DNA from: Prevotella communis | GTDB lineage: Bacteria; Bacteroidota; Bacteroidia; Bacteroidales; Bacteroidaceae | Direction of reading: 5' to 3' | Assembly (NCBI RefSeq): GCF_022024115.1 | Contig: NZ_CP091792.1 | Coordinates: 1,488,001 to 1,552,000 of the forward strand | DNA: 64,000 nt | In this document: positions 50,580 to 58,785 of the stretch, piece by piece | Layout of the letters: the number at the start of each line of letters is the position of its first letter | How positions within the stretch are numbered: the first letter of the stretch is position 1 | Position numbers and translations under genes: made by a program | Notes under the pieces: model-generated | Databases searched by the model: none | Seen by the model: the letters and a program-made list of their open reading frames with translations, nothing else | What the model was told of the DNA's origin: nothing

Positions 50580-50834
50580 TGCACAAAAGCGCACTAACCT
50601 ATAAAGAAGGATTTAGGAGACTGATATTCAGGTAATTATGTGTTCTAGATGCCTGCACAAAACGGTATTATATTTGTGCAAATGATATATTCTTTGTGCA
50701 TATCTAATTATTTGTGCAGGATTTGTGCAGCGTCGAGCAGGAGTTGTGCAGATTCAGCAGGATTTGTGTAACGTGGGAAAGCCTGTGTAGATGGGCGTTT
50801 CGAGAGATTTGTGATTCCTTGTGCTTTGTTGTGC
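50580..50834. other. candidate replication origin with TTTGTGCA iterons
   Basis: TTTGTGCA occurs at 50673, 50693, 50711 and 50722, with GTTGTGCA at 50743 and TTTGTGTA at 50763. Inverted copies TGCACAAA lie at 50580 and 50654, and weaker TTTGTGAT and GTTGTGCG follow. Spacing of the main copies is 20, 18, 11, 21 and 20 bp, close to multiples of a helical turn. The adjoining 50660-50712 is AT-rich. It lies beside the primase-helicase gene. Confidence 0.6.
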
Positions 50835-50892
50835 GCAATACGCCTCGTGCGCGCGCGAGGCAAAGCCCAGACGCAAGGCTTGAAAAAAAAAG

Positions 50893-50995
50893 CCCAGACG
50901 CTTCACAGCGGCCGGGTCTCGAGAGGTAACCACAAACGCTTCACAGCGGTTATGGTTCAGGGGAAATCCCTAGACGCTTCACAGCGGTCGGGATT
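50893..50995 (-). terminator. array of three hairpins with common core after primase gene
   Basis: Each hairpin (50893-50916, 50928-50957, 50965-50995) has the core CCGCTGTGAAGCGTyT on the minus strand. The outer stems are of different sequence but always complementary (CCC/GGG, AACC/GGTT, AATCCC/GGGATT). The last one read from the primase is followed by nine T. A further GCCTCG/CGAGGC hairpin lies at 50842-50861. They can act as tandem terminators of the primase operon. Confidence 0.6.
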
Positions 50996-51048
50996 GGGGA
51001 ACGATAGTTCAATAACTAAAACAATAACGATGCATAATACACAATACA

Positions 51049-54000
51049 TTAAAAAAACTCGGGCTCCGTGACCTTAGGCTTGGACGCCTGTTCCTCTTCC
51101 TTCTCGATACGGTCTGCTTCAAGGGAAGAGAATCGCTCCAGATGCAGTCCGTAGCGGTTCTGCAGCACTTCATAGTCGAAACAGAGGAAGCGGTCGAACT
51201 TATATATGTTGTTAGAGCGGATAATCGGTCTATTCTTGCTGTCATACAACTGGTTGCCCTTAGAATCCTTGGCGGGTTCTGGCACCTGTTCGGGATAGCC
51301 GTCCTTCATGGAAACGTACCGCTCAGACGGCTTGACGCCGAGATAGGCACTACCTGTAGTCAGGTAATAGCGTATCGAGTCGCGGTCCATGATAATCTTC
51401 TTCTCACCCTCACGCTGAGCCAGCTGCTTGTACTGTGACACGAAGTTGGCCAGGCGGAGCATGAGAATGGGGTGCTTCTCCTTGAATTCCCGCTGACCCT
51501 TGTCCGTCTTCAGGCGCAGAACGTACTTTACCTTGAAGTCAGAGTCAGCATAGATCTTGCCCTGGTCATAAAGGGTAGAAAGAGCGTTCCAAAGGTTGCC
51601 CAGCTCATTGTTCGAAGTCACCTCGCCGCTCTGACGCTTGATACCCTCGATGCAGAGAGATTTCATCTCCTCGTAGTCGAACGGCAGACCGAGGGGAACA
51701 CGCAGTACCTTGTAAGTGGCCAGGAGCATAGCCCAGTTGCGCCAAAGACGGTCCTCGATGTTATCCCCATCAATGAGGTCACAAACCTCGTTGCACACCT
51801 CATTGTACGTATCATAGAAAGAACTCTCGAAGTTCGCACGATGCGCCAGAATCTGCATGGTGAGGTGCTGCAGCCCCAGCTTTCGGATGTCCGAAAGATG
51901 GTTGAACTTATCCTTCGCCTCCCGGTCATGCACCGTGATGGCCGTGGGAAGGTAAATCATACGCGTGAACATAGCGATATCCAGCGTCGGCATCTCCTGA
52001 CCGCAGACGATGACACCACAGTCAACAGGCGTGCGCTCAATCTTCTTTCCCCGGTCCATATCCATACGCGCACGTCCCACACCGTCATAGGCACCCTTGA
52101 TTATCTCAATGATACGCATATCCAGCGTGTTCTTATACTCGTCCAGCAGCACCAGCGAATTCGCCGACGTCGACAGCACCTGAGAGAGAGAGGGCGGGGT
52201 AGTGTTGCGCAGGTTAAACGGCTTGTCACCGATGGTCAGGAAACGCATGAGGGTGATTCCCAGCTCCGTCTTACCGCTACCCTTCGGCCCAAAGAGATTC
52301 AGGATGGGGAAGTTCACCGTATATGAGGTGATGATGTCACGGTGCAGCGATGCCAGAAGATAGCAGATGGCTATCTTCGCGTTGTCACCGAAGACCTCGG
52401 CCATCAGTCGTGCGATGTCAGGAAAGGAAATGCTGGAATGCGTCTCAGGATAGATAAACTGCCGCTCAAAAGTGAAATAGCTAGTATCCTTCGCATATAT
52501 CTCAGATGCGCCCTGCAGATAATAGTTGTCCAGACGCTTGTCAGCATCATGAAGATGGACGATACCCATGGAATCTGCAGGATACCACTCGTCGTCGAAG
52601 ATACAGCCGTTGCCAAAAGCCCAGAAACCGCTGCGCTGCCAACCATATTGATGAATGAGGATGGCCGTCTCGGTCTGGTCAAAGAGATAACACTTCAGCT
52701 TTGTCAGTTCAGACATTGAAACTTTCCAGATGAAGTTGCCAATTGACTCCACCTTCACCATGAACTTCTGCAGGGAAACCAGTTCCTCCGCGCTCAGCTC
52801 AAGGATCCTGGTCGTATTGTCGATGTTGGTAATCTCATACAGACGTCGGGAATCATCCACACCGATGACGTGATAGAGCGGTTTCATGCGGAAATTAGAC
52901 CACTGCTTCTCGTTGCCGTTCTCATCACGACTCCAGTAACAGTTGTGCTGCTCATAGAAACCATACTTCAGAAGGTCGATGCCCGACTTCTTCTGCGTGG
53001 CCTTCGCCTTCTCCTCAGCCCTGCGGAGCTTCGCCTCGTTGACAGCATTGCGCCATAAGGCCTTGTGACCGTTGTGCTGCTTTATCAATGCGTCAAGAAG
53101 CGCTTTCTGCGTGTACTCATCCTGCTCCAGAATCAGCGTATCACAGATATTCTTCACGGCATCCGAAATGGTCGTCTCGGTAACAGAAGCATCCTCCGTA
53201 CTCGGGAACGTCTTGCCTGCCATCCAAATGATGAAGTCTTGCTCAGGGATAGAGCGAAGCTGGTCAAGCGTCTGCAGATAACTGTCTGCGTCCTGCTTGT
53301 ACTTGTGGGCGACTCCTTTCTCGTCTGTCTCTTCACGCTGCGGAATCTCCTTCACCTTGACACGGAAACCATTCTCCATGGCAATACGTCCGTTTTTCAG
53401 CACCGCCTTAATGCCAGGCTCGTCGGCATCGGGAATGAATATCAACTTCGGATGGAAACGCTTCAACTGCTGCAGCTGCTCCTTGGTCAAGGCCGTCCCC
53501 AAAGGAGCAACTGTGTTTAATGCGCCTATCTGCTGCATCTTCAGTACGTCTGGGCCACCTTCGACAATATAGAACGCTTCCTCCCTGGCACCCACCTTCA
53601 TGGCCGTATCCAGTCCGAAGAGCACCTCAGACTTATGGAATACCAGACTGTCCCTGCCGTTGATATATTTCTGCTTGTCCTTATCGTCGGAGAGCGTCCG
53701 CGCCGTATAACTGATGACCTGGTGCCACTTGTTGCGGACAGGAATCATCAGACGGTCGCGATAGAACGCATATTCCCACTTTTCCTCCTCGTCCTCAGCA
53801 ATGAGGCCTGCACGCTTACATAACTCCCAGCTCAGACCCGTCTTCTTGATAAAGTCAAAAAACTCCTGGCTACGCCTTGGCGCATAACCGAGCCCCATGT
53901 CCCTGACTGTCTCTTCGTTCCATCGATGCAGCGCGTATCCTAATGCAGCCTTAGCCTCCGGCGTGTCACTAAACAGACAGTCAACATAGAACTTCTGGAC

Positions 54001-54360
54001 ACGCTCATAGATGACCTGCATAGACTCCTTGTCGCGCTGGTCCTGAATCTCCTTTGGAGTGAGCTCCTTCTTCTCTTCCTCCAGGTCAATGTGATACTTA
54101 TCTGCTATCTTGTGACAAGCCTCGTTGAAACTGATATTCTCATGCTCCATGAGAAAGGTAATCGGTGCACCACCTTTGCCGCAAACGAAGCAATGGCAGA
54201 TGTTTTTCTCAGGACTGACATAGAATGAAGGATTCTTGTCGCTGTGAAACGGACACAAGCCCTTATAATTGACTCCAGCCTTCTTCAGCGTGACGTATTC
54301 AGACACGATATCATGGATTGACTGGCTGTTGAGCTTGTCTATAATTCTGTCTTTTATCAT
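51049..54360 (-). CDS. phage primase-helicase (DnaG-type primase plus superfamily ATPase)
   Basis: The 1103-residue protein starts with a CHC2-type zinc finger (Cys36, His39, Cys57, Cys60), then a DnaG catalytic core with TOPRIM acids in YIVEGGPDVL (Glu267) and IPDADEPG (311, 313). A C-terminal ATPase has Walker A GPKGSGKT (691-698) and Walker B LVLLDEY (736-742). It can both prime and unwind, giving the phage its own replisome start. It has a late-type promoter variant and a candidate origin downstream. Confidence 0.92.
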   Translation of the reverse strand: MIKDRIIDKLNSQSIHDIVSEYVTLKKAGVNYKGLCPFHSDKNPSFYVSPEKNICHCFVCGKGGAPITFLMEHENISFNEACHKIADKYHIDLEEEKKELTPKEIQDQRDKESMQVIYERVQKFYVDCLFSDTPEAKAALGYALHRWNEETVRDMGLGYAPRRSQEFFDFIKKTGLSWELCKRAGLIAEDEEEKWEYAFYRDRLMIPVRNKWHQVISYTARTLSDDKDKQKYINGRDSLVFHKSEVLFGLDTAMKVGAREEAFYIVEGGPDVLKMQQIGALNTVAPLGTALTKEQLQQLKRFHPKLIFIPDADEPGIKAVLKNGRIAMENGFRVKVKEIPQREETDEKGVAHKYKQDADSYLQTLDQLRSIPEQDFIIWMAGKTFPSTEDASVTETTISDAVKNICDTLILEQDEYTQKALLDALIKQHNGHKALWRNAVNEAKLRRAEEKAKATQKKSGIDLLKYGFYEQHNCYWSRDENGNEKQWSNFRMKPLYHVIGVDDSRRLYEITNIDNTTRILELSAEELVSLQKFMVKVESIGNFIWKVSMSELTKLKCYLFDQTETAILIHQYGWQRSGFWAFGNGCIFDDEWYPADSMGIVHLHDADKRLDNYYLQGASEIYAKDTSYFTFERQFIYPETHSSISFPDIARLMAEVFGDNAKIAICYLLASLHRDIITSYTVNFPILNLFGPKGSGKTELGITLMRFLTIGDKPFNLRNTTPPSLSQVLSTSANSLVLLDEYKNTLDMRIIEIIKGAYDGVGRARMDMDRGKKIERTPVDCGVIVCGQEMPTLDIAMFTRMIYLPTAITVHDREAKDKFNHLSDIRKLGLQHLTMQILAHRANFESSFYDTYNEVCNEVCDLIDGDNIEDRLWRNWAMLLATYKVLRVPLGLPFDYEEMKSLCIEGIKRQSGEVTSNNELGNLWNALSTLYDQGKIYADSDFKVKYVLRLKTDKGQREFKEKHPILMLRLANFVSQYKQLAQREGEKKIIMDRDSIRYYLTTGSAYLGVKPSERYVSMKDGYPEQVPEPAKDSKGNQLYDSKNRPIIRSNNIYKFDRFLCFDYEVLQNRYGLHLERFSSLEADRIEKEEEQASKPKVTEPEFF

Positions 54361-54382
54361 GATTTATGCTTTTTGATGGCTG

Positions 54383-54417
54383 CAAAAGTACCATGTTGGT
54401 TTAGCCTTTTAAAAGAC
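54383..54417 (-). promoter_or_regulatory. phage-type promoter of primase gene
   Basis: On the minus strand GTCTTTTA (54417-54410), 19 nt, TACTTTTG (54390-54383), 22 nt before the start codon. It lies inside the end of the preceding gene. Confidence 0.7.
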
Positions 54418-54625
54418 TGCAGGGCCGGTATCTTTTTACCTTTAGGTCGGTCCATGCCGGTTCCTGGCAGTCCTCTATTCTTTTTTGCCATAACTGCATC
54501 AATTTGCGACACCTGTAATACGAGCGGGGAACGGAAACAACTTCCCGCTCGCCAGTCATACGATTGACAGCAGTTATGACATACCGTTTCACTTTATTTC
54601 TACATATGATGCATCTATTTGACAC
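54401..54625 (-). CDS. small Cys-rich basic protein, 74 residues
   Basis: It starts SNRCIICRNKVKRYV (CxxC) and has a later C and basic segments, as in small zinc-binding DNA-binding proteins. It overlaps the following and preceding genes in the early operon. Family unknown. Confidence 0.55.
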   Translation of the reverse strand: MSNRCIICRNKVKRYVITAVNRMTGEREVVSVPRSYYRCRKLMQLWQKRIEDCQEPAWTDLKVKRYRPCSLLKG

Positions 54626-54771
54626 ATCTGATTCAGGAAATATGCAAAGGCCTTCAACTGAATCTCACTGTCGAAACTCATGGTCTCAGTAAAGCCATCG
54701 TCTCTTCTGCAGAATGACAATTCTATAGTCCCGTATTCTGTGGTCTCTTTTTTAATGATTGTCCTCGCCAT
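54589..54771 (-). CDS. small hypothetical protein, 60 residues
   Basis: A short protein starting MARTIIKKETTEYGTIEL, overlapping its neighbours by 20-37 bp, as is common in phage early operons. No motif. Confidence 0.5.
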   Translation of the reverse strand: MARTIIKKETTEYGTIELSFCRRDDGFTETMSFDSEIQLKAFAYFLNQMCQIDASYVEIK

Positions 54772-54961
54772 CGTCAGTCAACTCTGTATTAATGATTATT
54801 TCGTTGAATCTTGGATGTTCCTCCAGAAGCACAACTGCTGACTTGTAGATGGACTGACCTTCCTCAAGCATTGTCTTGCAGTCTTGCTTTATATTGTTAA
54901 GCGAATCTACGTCGCCACCGACGCAAAATTCGCCGCATATTCTTTGTACCTTAATTCTCAT
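54752..54961 (-). CDS. small hypothetical protein, 69 residues
   Basis: Starts MRIKVQRICGEF with an acidic end. It overlaps the Cys-rich 38-residue gene by 11 bp. No family recognised. Confidence 0.5.
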   Translation of the reverse strand: MRIKVQRICGEFCVGGDVDSLNNIKQDCKTMLEEGQSIYKSAVVLLEEHPRFNEIIINTELTDDGEDNH

Positions 54962-55067
54962 TGCAAATTGGGTTTTTATAATATTCTACATATTGGTTTG
55001 TTTTCAGGCAGTAGCGGCCGTTGATGCACACCCTGCAGTTTTCACATTGTCTGCACTTGTCAGGCAT
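54951..55067 (-). CDS. 38-residue protein with CxxCxxCxxC motif
   Basis: MPDKCRQCENCRVC places Cys at 5, 8, 11 and 14, with another at 20 and one near the end. This spacing can hold a metal or iron-sulphur cluster. It sits in the early operon between a terminator-like hairpin and the 69-residue gene. Too short for family assignment. Confidence 0.55.
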   Translation of the reverse strand: MPDKCRQCENCRVCINGRYCLKTNQYVEYYKNPICNEN

Positions 55068-55087
55068 GGGGCGATGTTTTAAAAATG

Positions 55088-55124
55088 CCTCGCTCTGTTT
55101 TCTTCCCAGAGAACTAGAGCGAGG
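55088..55124 (-). terminator. terminator or attenuator in the early operon
   Basis: CCTCGCTCT pairs perfectly with AGAGCGAGG around a ~19-nt loop, followed by GCATTTTT on the minus strand. Confidence 0.65.
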
Positions 55125-55153
55125 TCTTTACTAGTCGGTTAGATATATCATCA

Positions 55154-55336
55154 TTACAATAATTTCATGAGCTCGTCTCTCTTGAAATAGATTCTATTTC
55201 CCATAGTGTGATATGGTATATATCCATTCTTAGCTCGTTTATACATTGCCCATCCGGAAACGCCAAACAATTTTCCTGCTTGTACAGCATTTAGAATGTT
55301 CCCTTCCATAGAACTAATTACTGAGCTCGTTTCCAT
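55154..55336 (-). CDS. excisionase/MerR-like helix-turn-helix protein, 60 residues
   Basis: The segment LNAVQAGKLFGVSGWAMYKR, then GYIPYHTMGNRIYFKRDEL, is the winged-helix layout of excisionase-family (helix_turn_helix_17) proteins. It could direct excision or act as an early regulator. It overlaps the 55318 gene by 19 bp. Confidence 0.75.
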   Translation of the reverse strand: METSSVISSMEGNILNAVQAGKLFGVSGWAMYKRAKNGYIPYHTMGNRIYFKRDELMKLL

Positions 55337-55623
55337 ACCTGAGGAATCCTTTCTTTCCAGTGGTTCTTATAACTATAATCAGATTCCTCTTTCATGCGGT
55401 CCTCAAGGCTAACCGTAACCAAACAGTATTGTAATAAAGTCTTTTTGGACGCTGCATGCACAAACAGCCCTTTCTTCCTGGCTCTACTTGCATTGTAGTG
55501 AGAAAGCTGCACAGTAAATGACCTGTACTGGTCATAGTCATCAAATCCAACTATAGATACTTCTCCCACTTTCAAACTTCTTGCTTTTTCAAGCTGATTA
55601 CTCTCAACTACTTTCATATACAA
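55318..55623 (-). CDS. hypothetical protein, 101 residues, first early gene
   Basis: A basic soluble protein starting MYMKVVESNQLEKAR; an alternative start is MKVVES. TACCTTTG at 55685-55678 is its -7 box. Unknown family. It heads the right-end operon of the prophage. Confidence 0.55.
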   Translation of the reverse strand: MYMKVVESNQLEKARSLKVGEVSIVGFDDYDQYRSFTVQLSHYNASRARKKGLFVHAASKKTLLQYCLVTVSLEDRMKEESDYSYKNHWKERIPQVWKRAQ

Positions 55624-55677
55624 TTTAAAATTAACGTAATATTTAAGATTTCTGGCATGTTAAGCCAAAAGCGAGGG

Positions 55678-55685
55678 CAAAGGTA
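55678..55685 (-). promoter_or_regulatory. -7 box of right-end early operon
   Basis: TACCTTTG lies on the minus strand 55 bp before the first early gene. The upstream box is not the phage late type. Confidence 0.55.
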
Positions 55686-55850
55686 TAACCAACTCTTACA
55701 ATGAAAACAAAAGCGGCTTTCAATCATTACTATCTATCTATTTCTTTAACTATCTTATACAAAACCAAAGAGAAATTAACAACCTATCTATGTATCAATC
55801 TTCCTATATATTTAGGTTTTTCTTCTATAATATTATGGTGTATGAAATTG

Positions 55851-55938
55851 TTTTCGTACGAAAAAGCGAAAATATGATACCTGTATCAAAAATAATGGGT
55901 TCGAAATTTGGTGGTATCAAATTAATAGAGTACCTTTG
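55851..55938 (+). promoter_or_regulatory. palindromes and promoter at the prophage-host junction
   Basis: A perfect palindrome TTTTCGTACGAAAA (55851-55864), then GATAC-CT-GTATC (55876-55887), then TTTG (55907-55910), 20 nt, TACCTTTG (55931-55938). GTATCAAA words recur, and GATAC...GTATC returns at 56047-56068. The promoter reads toward the tRNA genes. The prophage end is probably within 55.7-56.1 kb. Confidence 0.55.
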
Positions 55939-56132
55939 CACCGCAATTCAGCAATCTATCTATCTAACAGTTACTGATCCTTGCAAAAAGAGAACACAGA
56001 GGTGTGTCTAAGACCACTTAAGAAATATCGTTGCACCTAAAGAATTGATACCGATTCCAATCAGTATCAAAAACGGGCAAAACCCACTGATTATCAGTAT
56101 AGGTTTGTTACTCTGCGGGTGTACTTGGGAAG

Positions 56133-56205
<73 letters not shown>

Positions 56206-56220
56206 CAAAAGGATGTCAAT

Positions 56221-56293
56221 GCGGAATTAGCTCAGTTGGTAGAGCATTGGCTTCCCAAGCCGAGGGTCGCGGGTTCGAGTCCCGTATTCCGCT
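56221..56293 (+). tRNA. tRNA-Gly (anticodon CCC)
   Basis: Full cloverleaf: acceptor GCGGAAT/ATTCCGC, anticodon loop TTCCCAA, T arm GCGGG-TTCGAGT-CCCGT. It follows tRNA-Thr by 15 bp. Confidence 0.95.
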
Positions 56294-56297
56294 CATA

Positions 56298-57092
56298 ATG
56301 AAAGAGATTCAGTTTATATCCAGTCTTCAGAATCAGAAGATAAAGCAATTAGTCTTACTGCAACAGAAATCATCGGAGCGCAAGAGGTCCGGTCTTTTTG
56401 TCGTTGAGGGTTTGCGTGAGTTGCGTCACTGTGTGAGCAAAGGCTACGAGATAGATAGTCTTTTCTTCTGTAGTGCGTTGCTTGGTGAGTCAATCGATGA
56501 CTTGTTGGTGGCTCCTTCGTATGAGGTGACAGAGCAGGTTTATGAGAAGATTGCCTATCGTGGCAGCACTGAGGGTGTGGTGGCCGTGATGTGCATGAGG
56601 CACACCGCCTTAGAGGATCTGCAGTTGTCGGACAGGCCGTTGCTGGTGGTGCTGGAGAGCGTAGAGAAGCCTGGCAACCTGGGGGCGGTGCTGCGTTCGG
56701 CCGATGCCGCAGGTGCTGATGCCGTGATAGTATGCGACCCGTTGACGGATTTATATAACCCGAACCTGATTCGTGCCAGTATAGGTGCCCTGTTTACGGT
56801 GCCTACGGTGGCGGTGTCGTCTGAGGCTTGTATCCGTTTTCTGAAGGCTCGTGGCATCAGGATTCTGACGGCTCAGCTGCAGGACTCGGAACTGTATTAC
56901 GACACGGATATGACGTGCGGCACGGCTATTGTGATGGGTACGGAGGCTACGGGGCTCACCAACCAGTGGCGCGTGGCGGCCGATGCTCACATACGGATTC
57001 CGATGCTGGGACAACTGGATTCGCTGAATGTGTCTGTCTCGGCGGCCATACTGCTGTTCGAGGCTGTGAGACAAAGAGAGGGAAATCACTAA
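56298..57092 (+). CDS. TrmH/SpoU-family RNA 2'-O-methyltransferase
   Basis: The 264-residue protein has the substrate-binding N-domain and the SPOUT knot motifs: VLESVEKPGNLGAVLRSADA, IVMGTEATGL, RIPMLGQLDSLNVSVSAAIL. It methylates ribose 2'-OH in rRNA or tRNA with SAM. The start at 56298 is used, since earlier frame codons lie inside tRNA-Gly; only 4 bp separate them. Confidence 0.92.
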   Translation: MKEIQFISSLQNQKIKQLVLLQQKSSERKRSGLFVVEGLRELRHCVSKGYEIDSLFFCSALLGESIDDLLVAPSYEVTEQVYEKIAYRGSTEGVVAVMCMRHTALEDLQLSDRPLLVVLESVEKPGNLGAVLRSADAAGADAVIVCDPLTDLYNPNLIRASIGALFTVPTVAVSSEACIRFLKARGIRILTAQLQDSELYYDTDMTCGTAIVMGTEATGLTNQWRVAADAHIRIPMLGQLDSLNVSVSAAILLFEAVRQREGNH

Positions 57093-57117
57093 GTGACTTC
57101 CCTCTCTCTCTTTTTTT
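57075..57117 (+). terminator. terminator overlapping the end of the methyltransferase gene
   Basis: AGAGAGGGAA pairs with TTCCCTCTCT and TCACT with GTGA, followed by T7. The stop codon lies in the loop. Confidence 0.85.
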
Positions 57118-57124
57118 CTTATCG

Positions 57125-57253
57125 TTACAACGCCTCATCGTCGGGGCGCTGTGGCTTCTTGACAATACGGGGCAGGTGCCTCTTCTTCCTGAGATACTCG
57201 GCCTTGCGAGCCTCGTAGTCCTGCTGGTGTTTCTCTAAATATCCGTCGGCCAT
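57125..57253 (-). CDS. small conserved basic protein, 42 residues
   Basis: MADGYLEKHQQDYEARKAEY, followed by KKRH and KKPQRPDDE, is a short charged helical protein of a kind often seen at this place in Bacteroidales. It follows DUF4270's upstream neighbour order and is 15 bp past the DUF4270 stop. Function unknown. Confidence 0.7.
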   Translation of the reverse strand: MADGYLEKHQQDYEARKAEYLRKKRHLPRIVKKPQRPDDEAL

Positions 57254-57268
57254 GATGCGAGTGTATGC

Positions 57269-58768
57269 TTATTTGTTGAATTTAGCGTACGCCACATTAA
57301 TCTTGATGGGCTCGTAGGGGTTGTCGGCACCTCCAACGAGTTGTGTGCTGGTCAGCGACATGTCGTGCTGAGCATTGGTTGACGAACCGCTCTCGTAGGT
57401 GATGGGCACCAGCAGCACCTTGTTCCAGTTGGGATGCTTCTGCTCCCAGTTGGCATCATTCTTAATGCCTTCCTGATATTTCTCCCATACCTTGGTGATG
57501 AGTGAAGCTATATTGGCGAAGTTATAAGTGTTTGTTCCGTTGTAGGTGGAGTTGATGTAGTTGTAGTTGGCATAGAACGACGTAGCCTGGTCGGGCACAT
57601 TGTTTCCCTCGAAGAATGTCTTCAGGCTGTCCTCCTGCACCATCAGCAGGGTGTAGGGGATGCCAAACATACGACTGTCGCTCGACTCGTCGTTGATGCG
57701 CTGGAAAGAAATCTTGGCAGCAATGAGCGAGTCGTTCTCGTGACCTTCCTTGATTTCCTTGACAGGCAGTGTTACCTCAGTGAACAGACCGGCAGGCGAC
57801 TTGATATAAGTGTGTGTAGTCTCTTCGGCCAGTTTCTTGATGGCCTGCTTGTCGTTGGTAATCAGCGTGGTCTGGGTGACCTCACGGGTACCTGCCAGCG
57901 TCACACCAGTGTTGACAACGGATGTGTCGCCCTGAATGGTGTAGTTCAGGCGCAGACCGATATTTGAGACTTTGGCATGGAAGCCGTAGCCGTCTGTAAT
58001 CTCGAAAAAGAATCCGGGGCACACATGGCGACTGAAGGCATATGAGTTCTTGAAATACTCAGGATGCTCGTGAAACTGTCTGATGATGTATGTGCCGTAG
58101 TTATTATAGGTAACACCATTCTTGTCTGTGTAAGGCTCGTTGAGCGATACACGGATATTGTTCATATAGGATGAGGTGCCACGAAGACTGTCGTTGTCAA
58201 CCAGGTTTCTGTAAGAGAACATCTTGTTCTTGTTGAGACCTTCCGTACGCACCATGCCAAGCTTCATGGGGTTGAAGTCGGAATAGTATTTCAGGCCAGT
58301 CTCCAGTGTCTTGTCCAACTCATGGACTGTCATCTTCACAGATGCCAGCGTGTCGGCCGTATTGAAGGGATTGCTGACGTAGAGTATCAGATAGCAGGAA
58401 TCGGCAGCAGGCAGACCATTGTCCAGGCTCAGGAACTTATCGGCATCAGGTATTGTGACGATATCGAGCAGGTGGAACTGTGTAGCAAACTCGCTCTTGA
58501 TGTCGGCCTGTGTCTGAGGGTCGCGTACCATGCCTAAATAGCAGGTGCTGCTCTGCGTGAACACAGAACCAAGATGCTCGTCGCTATTATTGAATACGGT
58601 ATCGGCAATGACGGTGCGCGTCTGGACGTTGAAAACCTTTGAGGCGATATTCAGCTGGTCTTCATCGCTGGTAAGAGAGCCGCCAATCTGGTCAGTGGTC
58701 TCATCACAAGAAGAAATGGCCATTGCCGTAAGTACGACACCAGCCATATAGTGCATAATCTTTTTCAT
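57269..58768 (-). CDS. DUF4270 family lipoprotein
   Basis: The 499-residue protein has a lipoprotein signal (ISSC at ~20) and the DUF4270 opening DETTDQIGGSLTSDEDQL, with the family's repeated beta-domain layout. It is commonly found beside the glycogen synthase and panC genes in Bacteroidales. Role unknown, probably envelope. Confidence 0.85.
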   Translation of the reverse strand: MKKIMHYMAGVVLTAMAISSCDETTDQIGGSLTSDEDQLNIASKVFNVQTRTVIADTVFNNSDEHLGSVFTQSSTCYLGMVRDPQTQADIKSEFATQFHLLDIVTIPDADKFLSLDNGLPAADSCYLILYVSNPFNTADTLASVKMTVHELDKTLETGLKYYSDFNPMKLGMVRTEGLNKNKMFSYRNLVDNDSLRGTSSYMNNIRVSLNEPYTDKNGVTYNNYGTYIIRQFHEHPEYFKNSYAFSRHVCPGFFFEITDGYGFHAKVSNIGLRLNYTIQGDTSVVNTGVTLAGTREVTQTTLITNDKQAIKKLAEETTHTYIKSPAGLFTEVTLPVKEIKEGHENDSLIAAKISFQRINDESSDSRMFGIPYTLLMVQEDSLKTFFEGNNVPDQATSFYANYNYINSTYNGTNTYNFANIASLITKVWEKYQEGIKNDANWEQKHPNWNKVLLVPITYESGSSTNAQHDMSLTSTQLVGGADNPYEPIKINVAYAKFNK

Positions 58769-58785
58769 ATAGAAATGATTTCTAA

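Noticed and set aside
50893..50995. CRISPR-like repeats with spacers
   Set aside because: The ~16-bp core is too short, the intervals are irregular, and the flanks pair with each other, which fits hairpins.
1..56000. Integrase or transposase of the element
   Set aside because: I found no tyrosine or serine recombinase or DDE transposase gene in the window; it must lie to the left if present.
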